The position numbers and the translations under genes were made by a program. A DNA stretch of 64,000 bases from Elephas maximus indicus (taxonomy: Eukaryota; Chordata; Mammalia; Proboscidea; Elephantidae), in assembly GCF_024166365.1 (NCBI RefSeq), contig NC_064820.1, positions 59,497,501 through 59,561,500 on the forward strand, given 5' to 3'. Under the pieces are notes generated by a model. The model ran no database searches. It saw nothing but the letters and a program-made list of their open reading frames with translations, and had not been told where the DNA came from. Positions 1 through 11,735 of the stretch are shown here, piece after piece (position 1 is the first letter of the stretch; every line of letters begins with the position of its first letter).

Positions 1-1700
1 GGGTTGTGCATTCTTTGTTACTTGCTTGTCTGTGGACATGATACTTTTCACCTTCTTATCTAATCGGCAGGGCCAGTCACTCATCTTTGGTGCAGCAGGG
101 TAGGTCCAGCTGAAGGGGAGGGGCTGGGATGGGTTGTTTGTGGCATGTACTAGGGCCAAGAGGGTGGGCCAGGAATCAGTGCTGGGCAGGTTGCAGTAGG
201 CTGTGCCTGTGCTACTCAGGTGTGTTTTATTCAGTGTATGGTGCAAGTAGGCAGGAAAGAGGGGAGAAGTTATGATGTGTGGAGTTAATAGGGGGTGGGA
301 AAGAGGGGAGAGAGGAGAGAAAAACAAGAGCCAAAACAAAGAAAGAAAAGAGTGCTAAGGGAGCTTGCCGTTGGAGTGGAGAGGTGAGAAACCGAGAAAT
401 GGACAAAAACAAAAAGGAAAAGGGAAAAAGAAAAAAAAATAACTAGATAAAAAATAGGAAGAAAAGAAAAGTCCCCAGGGGACGGTCCCACCAGTGCAGC
501 TGTGAAGACAAGGGAAGTGGCTCCAAGGTTGCACAGTATAGCCAGGCTAGAGGGGTTATAGATGTCACACAGTGCCCAGGCATTCAGTAGACAGGAAAAG
601 AAGGTAAGTATAGAGGGACAGCTGAGAAATGAAGAAAGACCAAAAAAAAAGAAAAAGAAATGCCCCCAGGGATCCCACTGATGTGGCTGTGCAGACTGGG
701 GAAGCGGCTCCTAAGCCATGCAGTAAAGCCTGGCTAGAAGGGGCTTCCAAGCTGCAAAAAGAAAAAGAAAACAAACTGATCAACAAAACAAAAAAGAACA
801 AAGCAAAAAAAAGCCCTAGGGATCCCACCAGCATGGTGTTGCAGGCTGGGGGAGCGGTTCCCCAGTCAAGTGGTGCTTCGTATCCTTTCAAGAAGAAGCA
901 AAGATGGAGCATGGAGCCAAATGTTTGAGAGAAAGGAGGGGGACGTGCTGGGAGACAATGAAGAAACCAAAAGAAATGGAAAAAAGCAACATCAGCAATA
1001 GACAAATGGCACTCAGGGAGCCAGCCAGTGTGGGTGGGGTGAATCCAAGCGGCCTGGGGCCAAAGCAGTTGCCTCCCAGCCAAGATACTGCAGCCGGCAG
1101 GAAGGAGAGGAGGCTGAGTGGGCGAAGAAGCATGGGGGTTAGGAAAGCATATATTGTTGGTTACCAGGTGCTCTGTCTGCTGCTGGGAACTTCATGAAGC
1201 TTTTTACCTCTACTCCCTGTACACTGATCTCTGATGTGGGCAGGGCGAATCCAAGTGGCGCATACAGTAAACTTCCTGGCCCCCTGAGCCACCGCTGCCA
1301 GCTGGAAAGCATGGAGTTAGAGCAGTGGGGAGAGAATGGGGGGTGGGAAAGCATGTATCGCTGGATACTGTGTGCTTTGTCTCCTGCTGGGAGCTCTGTG
1401 AGGCTGCTTTCCTGTGCTCCCTGTCAGTCGATCTCCGACAGGAGTCCGAGACGGTGAATCTGTGCTGCGTTAGCTGATAGGAGACCCCCACACGTATCTT
1501 TCCTTGCTCTCTGTTCTGTGTCAGTTTCTCATTCCATTCGGTGCTTGGCTGAGTTGTTAATTTCTTCATTTGACACTTTAGGTTCCAGGAGTGATGTTTG
1601 TCTCTGTTTTACTTAGTTTTTCGGGTCTTTGCTGTGGAGGGATGGTGTGGTGCTTCTGTTTGTGGTGTCTTGTTGGCCAGAAGTCCTGAATCCAGTCTTT
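1..1700 (-). mobile_element. L1 LINE 5' UTR (minus strand, continues left of window)
   Basis: This stretch is the reverse complement of the 5' region of the plus-strand L1 at 5789-7410. For example, the block around 1599-1660 matches 5825-5880 inverted, and the first 60 bases match the region near 7370-7410. It holds the 5' UTR only, because the coding part would lie left of position 1. The + strand carries A/G-rich segments (around 330-460 and 625-800) that give spurious lysine-rich reading frames. Two copies of the roughly 200-bp monomer are seen near 1220-1440. The element lies in a DDX4 intron, antisense to the gene. The right border near 1700 is approximate. Confidence 0.85.
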
Positions 1701-1740
1701 CTGATGCCTTGACTTTTTTTTTATTGGCAAGCTTAAAAAT

Positions 1741-2488
<748 letters not shown>

Positions 2489-2610
2489 TAGTGTTTTTAC
2501 CTTATTGAGGGTAGACATTTATGTATATGTGTATTTAGGAAGAGTAAACTGTTCCAGTTGTAGAGACGTTATTATGCATGTTGTACATGAAATTATTATT
2601 ATTTTTTAAG

Positions 2611-2721
2611 GCACAACAGGATGTTCCTGCTTGGTTGGAAGAAATTGCCTTTAGTACATATGTTCCTGGCTTCAGTGGTAGTACAAGAGGAAACATCTTT
2701 GCATCGGTTGATACTCGAAAG
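2611..2721 (+). CDS. DDX4: DDX4/VASA penultimate coding exon
   Basis: A 111-base exon of exactly 37 codons, phase 0 at both ends, with acceptor attttttaag and donor gttagt. The translation begins AQQDVPAWLEEIAFSTY and ends ASVDTRK, a signature of the segment after the helicase core in mammalian DDX4. The preceding intron is only about 150 bases. It lies beyond the conserved helicase motifs and links the core to the acidic tail. The reading frame is clean. Confidence 0.95.
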
Positions 2722-2890
2722 GTTAGTTGAGGGTAAAAATTCAGATCTTGGCTTCCAATTAACTTTTATAAATGTTGTGCTTAATATTGTGAAGTAGCTC
2801 TAACAGTCAATAATTTATCTAAACCATTATTTTCATTCCTAGAAAGTAGCTACTTGAATACTTCTTTAACATTTCGTATGTATATTTTGA

Positions 2891-3069
2891 AGCCCTGGTG
2901 GTGCAGTGGTTAAGTGCCATGGCTGCCCACCAAAAGATGGGCAGTTTGAATCAAGCAGCTGCTTCATTGGAAACCCTATGGGGCAGTTCTATTCTACTGT
3001 GTCCTGTACGGTCACTATAGGGTTGCTATGAGTCAGAATTGATTCAACAGCAGCAGGTTTGGTTTTTTT
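2891..3069 (+). mobile_element. AfroSINE (tRNA-derived SINE) in DDX4 last intron
   Basis: Begins agccctggtggtgcagtgg, has a B-box-like gtttgaatc, the ggaaaccctatggggcag block and a ctatgagtcagaattgattc tail. The flanks carry an imperfect duplication (tatgtatattttg on the left, tatgcatattttg on the right), as expected of LINE-mediated insertion. It is diverged, so an older copy. Confidence 0.85.
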
Positions 3070-3292
3070 GGCTTATGCATATTTTGGTATTAACCCAACC
3101 CAGTGCTGTCGATATTAAAGGTGAGGAATTAACTTTGAGATTTATGTGTAAACATCCTCCTTTGCCAAATTTGCTGGCATTTAAAGTCCTAATTTGGGAT
3201 CTTCTGAAATTTTATATAGAAATCCTTAATATTTGGAATTCTGATTATTGTTAACTAAGATAAAATACTAGAGCCATTGGGCTCTAAATCTT

Positions 3293-4300
3293 TTTCCTTT
3301 ATTGTGCTTTAGGTGAAAGTTTACAGTGGAAATTAGTTTCCCATTCAGTAGTTTGTACATAAAGTGTTTCGTAACCTTAGTTTCCATTCCCCCCAATGTG
3401 TCAGCACTCTCCTCATTTCCACCCTGGTATCCTCATTTTCTTTTCTCCTGATTTTCTACCCCTTCTTACCTTCTCATCTTAGCTTTTGGGCAGATAATTC
3501 GTTTTTGATCTTGTATAATTGTTCTAAGGAGTACATTCCTCTCAGAAGTTATTATTTTATGTGCTTGTCTATTGTTTGACTGGAAGATGGTCTCCAGGAA
3601 TGACTTCCTTCCCAGGTCAGAAGGGTATCTTAGGGCCATAGTGCAAGGGGCGGGGGGTTCCTCCAGTCTCTGTCAGGCCAGCAAGCCTGGTCTTTTTTGT
3701 GAATTTGATTTTTTTGTTCTCCTGTTTTCTCCCACTCTGTCCAGGACCCTCTGTTGTGATCCCAGTAAGCAGTTGGTAATGGTAGCTCGGTACAGTCTAG
3801 TTCTTCTGGTCTCAGGGTCGTGTAGGCTGTGGTTCATGTGGTCTGTTAGTCTTTTGGACTAATTGCTCCCTTCAGCCTTTGGTCTCCATCACACTCCCTC
3901 TCTCTGGGTGGGAAGAGACCAATAGTTGTATCTTAGCTGCTTGGAATCTTTTAAGACCCCAGATGCTATTCACCAAAGTAGGATGCAGAACACTGTCTTT
4001 ATGTACTGTGTTATGTCAATTGACGTAGAATGAAGTTCTTTTTATATTTAAGGAAGACGTGGTGGAAAGCTTGAGCACTCCCCCCGCCCGTATTTGCTTT
4101 AGGGTAAATGTTGACCATTTGGTCTCATATAGATGATTTTTTTTAAAGGAGCACAGTACTCACAGGCAATATTGTTATTTTATGAGATAATCTGTTACTT
4201 AGCTGAAAGGTGACCCCCGGGTATGGTTTCAGTATAAAGTTTAAAGGATATCTCAGGGTGATAATTTAAGGCTGTTTTAAATTTAATGTTTCTTTCTTTT
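3293..4300 (-). mobile_element. L1 3'-UTR fragments (minus strand)
   Basis: From 3293 the sequence reads as the inverse of an L1 3' end (ttgtgctttaggtgaaagtttac), comparable to the inverted 12050-12700 and to 21640-22330. A second block at about 4089-4285 repeats the gggtaaatgttgaccatttgg to aaaggtgac segment, so two partial or rearranged 3'-end copies lie here. Both sit in the last DDX4 intron, antisense to the gene, and stop just before the final exon. Confidence 0.75.
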
Positions 4301-4306
4301 TTAAAG

Positions 4307-4393
4307 AATTACCAGGGCAAGAGCACTTTGAACACAGCAGGATTTTCTTCTTCACAAGCTCCCAATCCAGTAGATGATGAGTCATGGGATTAA
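4307..4393 (+). CDS. DDX4: DDX4/VASA last coding exon and stop codon
   Basis: The final exon encodes NYQGKSTLNTAGF, then SSSQAPNPVDDESWD and stop TAA at 4391-4393. The acidic ESWD end is diagnostic of vertebrate VASA/DDX4 and separates it from DDX3. The acceptor ttctttcttttttaaag at 4306 has a good pyrimidine tract. A second in-frame acceptor, accag ending at 4315, would remove three residues (NYQ). From memory the human protein corresponds to the shorter form and mouse to the longer one, so I give the longer exon. The 3' UTR follows. Confidence 0.93.
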   Translation, partial: NYQGKSTLNTAGFSSSQAPNPVDDESWD

Positions 4394-4630
4394 AGCTAAA
4401 ACAACATTCAAGTTTGTGGTACAGTTTTGATGCAGACAAGAAAATAGTTCTGATTTTTGAGTTTTTAACAGAAGTGTGAAACCTGACACTCGATCTCCTG
4501 TCCTTCTGTTCTCACTCTCACCCTTGAAAAGAAATTCTTACTGACTAGTTATGAGAAATGCTAAAATTTACAACATTGCTGATAAAAATGGTGTTAACTG
4601 GAAAGATTAAAGCATTCTAAATATCTTGCT
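4394..4630 (+). other. DDX4: DDX4 3' UTR
   Basis: Non-coding sequence after the TAA. The end is inferred from the first plausible poly(A) signal, attaaa at 4606-4611. A canonical aataaa at 5255-5260 could support a longer form. Confidence 0.6.
4606..4611 (+). promoter_or_regulatory. DDX4: Candidate poly(A) signal (ATTAAA) of DDX4
   Basis: ATTAAA, the commonest variant of the mammalian poly(A) hexamer, lies about 215 bases after the stop codon. A T-rich stretch follows (tcttgcttatttctag). The site is a prediction. An alternative aataaa lies at 5255-5260. Confidence 0.5.
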
Positions 4631-4639
4631 TATTTCTAG

Positions 4640-5530
4640 TGTATTCTTCAGGGGTTTTAGACATGTTGCATGTCTTAGGTATAGTGTTTATTGATCCTAT
4701 AAAACAAGCAATAGGGTATGATACACTTTTGGTTAGAAATTATTGGGTCTCATTTTACTTAAAAGGAGCCTTTAAAGCAATATTATGTCACCATAACTTG
4801 AAAACATGATTTCCATGAAACAGTGAAAAGACTTAAGCTTCTCAAGGTGATTTTGATATTAGATCATTGTGAGCTCTGTACTCAATAACTTAACAAATGT
4901 TTGTTTTTATAATACAAACTTTCCTTGAAGATAAAGACTAAAACACATTTTCCCTACATTTTCTAACAGCACTTTTGATTTTTCTGTGTTACTTATTATA
5001 GCTCTCAACACTCATATTTTGAGATTTTTATTTTATTGCTTTGTGGAACCAATACCGTGAACAGAACTCTTAGATAAATACTAATGCATAATATACAAAT
5101 GTGAATCGTTCTTAGAACTCACTCATTTTTCAACAAAGATGTTCACTCTTGCCATAATTGGTTTTGATTCATACTTTTAGACTGATGAATGAACACTGTT
5201 CTTTTTATTCACAATTATATTTCTTGATCTTACCATGTCTAGAATATAAGAGGTAATAAACTGTTAAATGAATGAATCAAAATATTAAGACATAAAACAA
5301 ATGAGGTGTAAATATTGGGGAGACAAAAATCAATTTTTGAGTATATATTATTGTTCACCTAAAATATCCAAAGCAACATGTCTCCAAAATATATCTTGTT
5401 ATAGAAATTTAGTTGATAAATGAAGTATCACACATGAAGAGAGGAGGAATATTCAACAGATGTTTGGATAACTGGTTATAAGCCTATCCTATGCCATGTT
5501 CAAATTTAATTTTATAAAAAATTAAAACTG
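4640..5530. other. Intergenic, no recognised feature
   Basis: AT-rich sequence downstream of DDX4. It may contain a longer DDX4 3' UTR (aataaa at 5255-5260). I see no repeat consensus or reading frame worth naming. Confidence 0.5.
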
Positions 5531-5539
5531 CAAAAAAAA

Positions 5540-5788
5540 AAAAACAATGGAATTAACAACCCAACCAACAGTAGCAAAGTATACATTCTTTTCCAATGCA
5601 CATGGAACATCTGAGTAGACCACATTTTAGGCCACAAAGCAACCCTCAATAAAATCCAATACATTGAAATAATATAGAGCATTTTCTCTGATCAAAACAC
5701 TATAAAAGTAGAAATTGGTAACAGGTGGAGCAAGGAAAAAAATAAAAAACATGGAAACTGAATAACACCTTACATAAAAACTACTGGG
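5540..5788 (+). mobile_element. Outer (older) L1, left part: ORF2 endonuclease end
   Basis: Translates in pieces to the C-terminal part of the L1 ORF2 endonuclease (a TFFSN-H like segment) and corresponds base for base to 9480-9705 of the inner L1. It stops at ctactgggt, where the younger L1 begins, and resumes at 12714. It is 5'-truncated and carries stops, so inactive. Confidence 0.85.
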
Positions 5789-6039
5789 TGGGTGGAGCCA
5801 AATGGCTGTTTAGACAAAAGAACCACACTGTCCCTCCACAGCAAAGACCCAAAAAACTAAGTAAAACAGAGACAAACATTAATCCTGGAACCCTAATTAT
5901 CAAGTGAAGAAAGAGAGAACTCACCCAAGCACAGAATGGAATCAGAAACTGACAGAAAACAGAGAGCAAGGAGAGATACGTGTGCAAGTCCTGTATCAGC
6001 GAACACAGCATGGATTCACCATCTTGGACTCCTCCTTTT

Positions 6040-6660
6040 GGAGATCAGCAGACGGAGTACAGCAAAGCAGCTTCACAGAGATCCCAGTAGGAAACAGAAC
6101 ACCCAGTAACCAGCAATATACTCTTTTCCACCCCCTTATTCTTCTTCCCCCTGCTCAACCTCCGCAGCTTCCTAGCTGACTGTGGTTTTTTGGCTGCCTG
6201 GGAAGGGCAGCATCTGTGCTGCTTGGATTTGCCGCACCCACATTGGAGATCAGCAGACAGGGAGTATGGGAAAGCAGCTTCACGGAGCTTGCAATAGGGG
6301 ACAGAGCACCTGAAAACCAGTGATATATGCTTTCTCACCTCCCATCTTTCTCCCCACTGCTGCTTGGCCTCCACTGCTTTCTAGCTGGCTGTGATTGCTT
6401 GGCTAATTGGGAAGAGGAAGCTCCATGCCACTTGGATTTGCCCCACCCACATCGTAGATTGGTGGACAGGGAGTATGGGAAAGCAGCTTCACAGAACTCC
6501 CAGCAGGGAGAGCACCTGGTAACAAGCGATATATGCTTTCCCACCCTCCTTCCCCCTGCTGGGCCTCTGCCACTTCCTACCAGCTGCAGTCTCTTGGCTG
6601 GGAGGCACCGGATCCAGCCCCATGCCTCTTGGATCTGCCCCTTCCACACTGACTGGCTCC
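6040..6660 (+). repeat. Tandem monomers of about 205 bp in the L1 5' UTR
   Basis: Three successive units begin with ggagatcagcagac or a related form at 6040, 6245 and 6454, so the spacing is 205 and 209 bases. Each contains gggagtatgggaaagcagc, a gatatatgctttc-type segment and a cttggatttgcc-type segment. Related units occur inverted in the L1 at the left window edge. Monomeric 5' UTRs are known as promoters in mouse L1 families. Whether these act so is inference. Confidence 0.75.
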
Positions 6661-7659
6661 ATCAGTGCCATTTGTTGCTGAGGTTGCTTTTTTCCATTTC
6701 TTTTGGTTTTCCCCCTGCTGCTCACCACCTCCCCCTCCCTTCTCTCGAACACCTGGCTCCGTGTGCCAGCTTTGCTTCTTTTTGAAAGGCTGTGAAGCTC
6801 TGCTCAGCTGAGGAGCTACTTCCCTGATCAGTGCTGCCAGGTAGGTGGGATCACCAGGGCCCTTTTTGGTTTTGTTTTTTCTTTTCACAGCTTTGGAGCT
6901 GCTTCTAGCCAGGCTGTACTACACGGCCTGGGAGCCACTTCCCCAGTCCTTGCAGCCACACCAGCGGGATCCCTGGGGCTTTTCCTTATTTTTATTTTTT
7001 CTTCTTTTTCTTGTTTTTCTCTCTCAGTTTCCAATCTCTCCACTGCAATGGCAAGCTCCCTTAGCACTTTTTTGTTTGTTTTTTGCTCCTGTTTCTCCTC
7101 TCTCCTTTCCGATACATCACACATCACAACCGCTTACCTCAACACATCAAACCACTCCCCTCCCTTCTGCCTACCTGAACCTAGCACTGAACATCACACC
7201 CCCGAGCAGCACAGGGACCTACTGGAACCTGCCCTGCACTGAATCACAGCCTGCCTTGTTGGCCTGAGTATGTGCCACAAACACCCATCTCAGCCACTGC
7301 CCTTTAGCTGGATCTGCCCTGCTGCACCATAGCTGAGCAACTACCCTGCCCATTGGACAAGGAGATGAAAAGTATCATGTTCACAACTGAGCAAGCAACA
7401 AAGGATGCACAGTCCACTTGCTAAGACATAACCAAATAAAACAAAAAAGCAGGACGAAAGAAACAAATATATGATCAATGAACGAAGAAAATACTGAATG
7501 TTCCAAAGACAGCAGACAATATCAAAACACATAAAAATAATAGGACAGGATTTTTCCAGTAGGCATCCAAAGTAAAACATCAGATGACTTTCCAGTAGAA
7601 GAAAAGGCACTAGAACTATCTGACAAAGAATTCAAATCTCTAATACTTAGGGCTATCGA

Positions 7660-8400
7660 AGAGTTGAAGCAAAAAGCAGACAAAAATGAGGAAAAAATAG
7701 ACATTCATGGAGAAGACAGATAAATTCATGGAAAATGCAGGCAAAAAAAAGGAAGAATTTAGGAAAATAATACAGGAACAAAATGCCAAAATTCCCAACT
7801 AGTAATCATAAACATTAGGAATCCAAAAGAAAACAAGATTTCAGAAATGGACAATATCATAGAAGGGCTGATAAGCAGGTTTGAAACAATGGAAGACAGG
7901 ATCAGCAAAACTGAAGACATACTTTGATACAACTTTGAAGAAAAATAGAAAAAAGAACAAGGAAAAATGAAGAAACACTGAGAATTATGTGGAAGAGTCA
8001 AAACCAAAAATTTGGGAGTGATCGGAATTCCAGAACTGGGGGAGAAAGCGGAAAACCCAGAATCATTGAAGAATTGCTGACAGAAAACTTCCTTAATATG
8101 AAAGATGAAAAGCTGACCATCTGAGAAGCTCAACAAACCCCGTATAAGATAGACCCCAAAAGAAAATCACCAAGGCATATTATAATTGCAGTCACTAAAA
8201 CTAAAGACGAAGAACCCTGAAAGCAGCTTGAGAAAAACAAAAAGTCACATACAGAGGGGAAAAAATAAGATTAAGCTCTGATTATTTGGCAGAAACCATG
8301 CAGGCAAGAAGGCAATAGGATGACATATATAAAACCTTGAAAGAAAAATGTTGCTAGCCAAGAATAATACAAGCTGCAAAAATCTCATTGAAATATGGTG
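7660..8400 (+). pseudogene. L1 ORF1 remnant (inner L1)
   Basis: Position in the element and A-rich coding-like sequence (gaaatggacaatatcatag, gaagcagacaaaaatgagg) match the coiled-coil and RNA-binding parts of an L1 ORF1 protein, as seen more clearly at 61884-62960. Many frameshifts and stops break it, and no continuous frame longer than about 60 codons survives on the sense strand. Borders are approximate. Confidence 0.6.
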
Positions 8401-8929
8401 GTGAAATTAGGACATTTCTAGATAAAGAGAAATTAAAGGAATTAAAAAAAAAAGTTATTAAAGGAGCTCCTTCGGTTTGAGAACAAACAACATCAGACCA
8501 CAGCCTGAATCTAGGACACAAGATCGTTCCAGCCAGATACCAACCTAGGAAATGAACTCTCTAGGACTACCCAAAACCTAAAGAATTACAACAGGGAACC
8601 AGAGAGGTAATCTGTAAATGACAACACCATCAGCACAATGAGAGGGAATAAATGGTGTACGTATAGAACTTTCTAATGGAGAGGAAGGCAAGGCACGATA
8701 CTAATAATTGACTGGTTCAAACCTAGGAAGATAAGGGAAAATTTCAAGGTAACCATAAAGAAAGTTAACAAATCTACTCATCAAAATAAAGAAGAAAAAC
8801 AAAGTCTCAGTAAAAACGAAATACACAAAAACAAAAGCAATGAAAAAAAATCCACAAACAAAAGGAATTCAGCACAGGAGAGTAAGAGAGAAAAAACATC
8901 AGCACCACAAAAAAAAAAAAAACACTACA

Positions 8930-11735
8930 AAATGACAGCAGTAAACTCATATCTATCAATAATTACACTGAATGTAAATGGCCTAAATGCACTCATAAAG
9001 AGACATAGAGTGAAAGAATGGATTAAAAAAAAAAAAAAACAGGATTCATCAATATGCTGTCTATAAGAGACACATCTTAGAAACAAAGACATAAATTTAT
9101 TAAAAATCAAAGATGGAAAAAAATAAACAGCTACCAAAAAACAGCAGGAGTGGCAATACTAATCTCAGATAAAATAGATCTTAAAATCCACCATAAAAGA
9201 CAAAGAAGGGCATTATATAATGATTAAAGGGACAATCCATCATGAAGACATAACCATAATAAATGTCTACACACCCAGTAACAGGGCTCCAGAATACATA
9301 AAACAAACTCTAACAGCACTGAAAAGAGATATTGACAGTTCCACAATAACAGTAGGAGACTTCAACACACCACCCTCGGTAAAGGACAGAACATCTAGAA
9401 CGAAACTCAACAAAGAGAAGAGCTAAGGGGCACAATCAGCCAACTTGACCTCATAGATGTATATAGAACACTCCTCCCAACAGGTGCAAAGTACACATTC
9501 TTTTCCAACACACATGGAATGCTCTCCAGCATAGACCATATCTTAGGCCACAGAGTAATCCTCAACAAAATCCAGAACACTGAGATACTACAAAGTATCT
9601 TCTCTGACCACAACGCCATCAAGGTAGAAATTAACAGGAAGAGCAAGGGAAAAAAAAAAAAATCAATTACATGGAAACGGCGTAACACCCTGCTTAAAAA
9701 CCACTGGGTAATATAAGAAATCAGAGATGGAATCAAAAAATTGCTAGAATCAAATGATGCAAAAAAGAAGGGGCAAAAAGCATTAGCTACACAACTTCAA
9801 CAAATAGAGAACCACAAAAAAAGCCCACAGCCACCAGAAGAAAGGAAATAATAAAGATCAGAGCAGAAGTAAATGAAACAGAGAACAGAAAAATAATAGA
9901 AAGAATCAACAAAACCAAAAGTTTGTTCTTTGAAAGGATCAACAAAATTGACAAACCACTGGCCAAATTGACAAAAGAAGAACAGGAAAGGATGCAAATA
10001 ACCCAAATAGGAAATGAAATGGGGGTCATTACAACAGAACCAACTGAAATAAAAAGGATCATAATTGAGTATTATGAAAAACTATACTCCAACAAATTTG
10101 AAAACCTAGAGGATATGGACAAATTTCTAGAGAGACACTACCTACCCAAACTAACACAAAATGTGTTGAAAATCTTAACAGACCCATAACAAGAGATTGA
10201 AAAGATAATATAAAAAACTCCCGACAAAAAAAGCCCTGTCCCAGATGGCTTCACTGGAGAATTCTGCCAAACATTCAGAGAACAGCTTACACGAGTACTA
10301 CTCAAAACTCTTTCAGAAGATAGAAAAGGAAGTGATATTTTCAAGTTCATTCTATGAAGCCAGCATAACCCTGATACCAAAACCAGGCAAAGATACCCCA
10401 TAGAAAGAAAATTAGAAACCGATGTCTCTCATGAATATAGATGCAAAAATTTTCAACAAAGCTCTAGCCAATAGAATTCATCATAAAAAAAAAAAAGATA
10501 CACCATGACCAAGTAAGATTCATACCATGTATGCAAGGATGGTTTCATATTAGAAAATCAATCAACATAATCCACCACATAAATAAAAAGGGGAAGAATC
10601 ATATGATCATCTCAATGCACAAAAGGCATTCAACGAAGTCCAAAGCCCGTTGCTGATAAAAACCCTCAATAGAATAGGTATAGAAGGGAAATTTCTCAAC
10701 ATAATAAAGGGCATCTATTTTTTTTTTTATGCAAAACAAACAGTCAACATCATTCTTAATGGAGAGAGGCTGAAAACATTCCCCGTGAGAACACGAAAAA
10801 GACAAGGATGCTCTTTATCACCACTCCTATTCAACACTCTGTCGGAAGTCCTAGCTCGAGCAATACGGCGAGAAAAAGAAATAAAGGACATCCAAACTGG
10901 AAAGGAAGAAGTAAAACTTTCCATATTTGCAGATGATATGATCCTGTACATAGAAAACCCTAAAGATTCCACAAGAAAACCACTGGAACTAATAGATTCA
11001 GCAGAGTAGCAGGATACAAGATCAACATACAAAAATCAGATGGATTCCTATACACCAACAAAGAGAATTCCGAAAAGGAAAGCAGGAAAATACTTTTAAA
11101 AGAGCCCCTAAAAAGATAAAGTAAAAAAAGTATAAAATACTTAGGAGTAAATCCAACCAGGGACATAAAAGACGTATACAAAGAAAACTACAAAACACTA
11201 CTGCAAGAAACCAAAAGAGGTCTACATAAGTGGAAAAACATACCATGCTCATGAATAGGTAGACTCAGCATTGTGAAAATGAAAATTCTACCCAAAGGAA
11301 TTTACAAATACAATGCAGTCCTGATCCAAATACCAACAGCATTCTTTAAAAAGATGAAAAAAACTAATCATTAACTTTATATGGAAAGGGAAGAAGCCCC
11401 GGATAAGAAAAGCACTATTGAAGAATAAAGTAGGAGGAGTCACACTATCTAACCTAAGAACCTACTATACAGCTACAGTAGTCAAAACAGCCCGGTACTG
11501 GTACAATGACAGATACATTGACCAATGGAACAGAATTGAGATCCCAGATGTAAATCCACTCCTATTTAACATCATGCTGGAAGTTCTAGCTAGAGAATAA
11601 GGCAAGAAAAAGAAATCAAAGGGCATCCAAATTGAAAAGGAAGAAGTAAAACTATCCATATTCACAGTTGTTATTATCCTGCACATAGAAAACCCTGAAG
11701 ATTCTGCAAGAAAACTACTGGAACTAATAGAAATT
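8930..11735 (+). pseudogene. L1 ORF2 remnant: endonuclease and reverse transcriptase (inner L1)
   Basis: Pieces of the LINE-1 endonuclease/reverse transcriptase survive in different frames. Endonuclease: a piece at 9220-9426 with GDFNTP (catalytic GDFN region) and a piece at 9519-9716 with SDHNAIKVE. Reverse transcriptase: 10650-11009 with [10 protein letters not shown] (motif B) and FADDMILY (motif C, catalytic Asp pair). A thumb-like piece follows at 11418-11560. At 11556 the sequence jumps back and repeats part of the RT (see the separate repeat entry). Frameshifts and stops show it is not functional. Confidence 0.85.
11556..11735 (+). repeat. Duplicated reverse-transcriptase block within the inner L1
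   Basis: 11556 to about 11727 repeats 10821-10999 (ccactcctatt start, then the gaagttctagct-type segment, the degraded FADD region and gaaaactactggaactaat). At its right end the sequence passes straight into L1 3' UTR (gagtgaaataagtcagtcc). The junction has an 11-base identity, ccactcctatt, which suggests template switching or recombination between L1 copies. Confidence 0.7.

Noticed and set aside
565..1569. Several reading frames of 80-170 codons in the left 1.6 kb
   Set aside because: They lie in an L1 5' UTR, on both strands, and have biased composition (lysine-rich on one strand, Phe/Leu-rich on the other). None matches a protein family.
2891..3069. tRNA-like region of the AfroSINEs as tRNA genes
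   Set aside because: The A and B box-like segments are SINE heads. No complete cloverleaf is present, and the copies are followed by the SINE body.
6045..7267. Frames of up to 152 codons at 6327-6785 and around
   Set aside because: They fall in the tandem monomers of the L1 5' UTR. The same frames recur shifted by a monomer, as expected for repeats.
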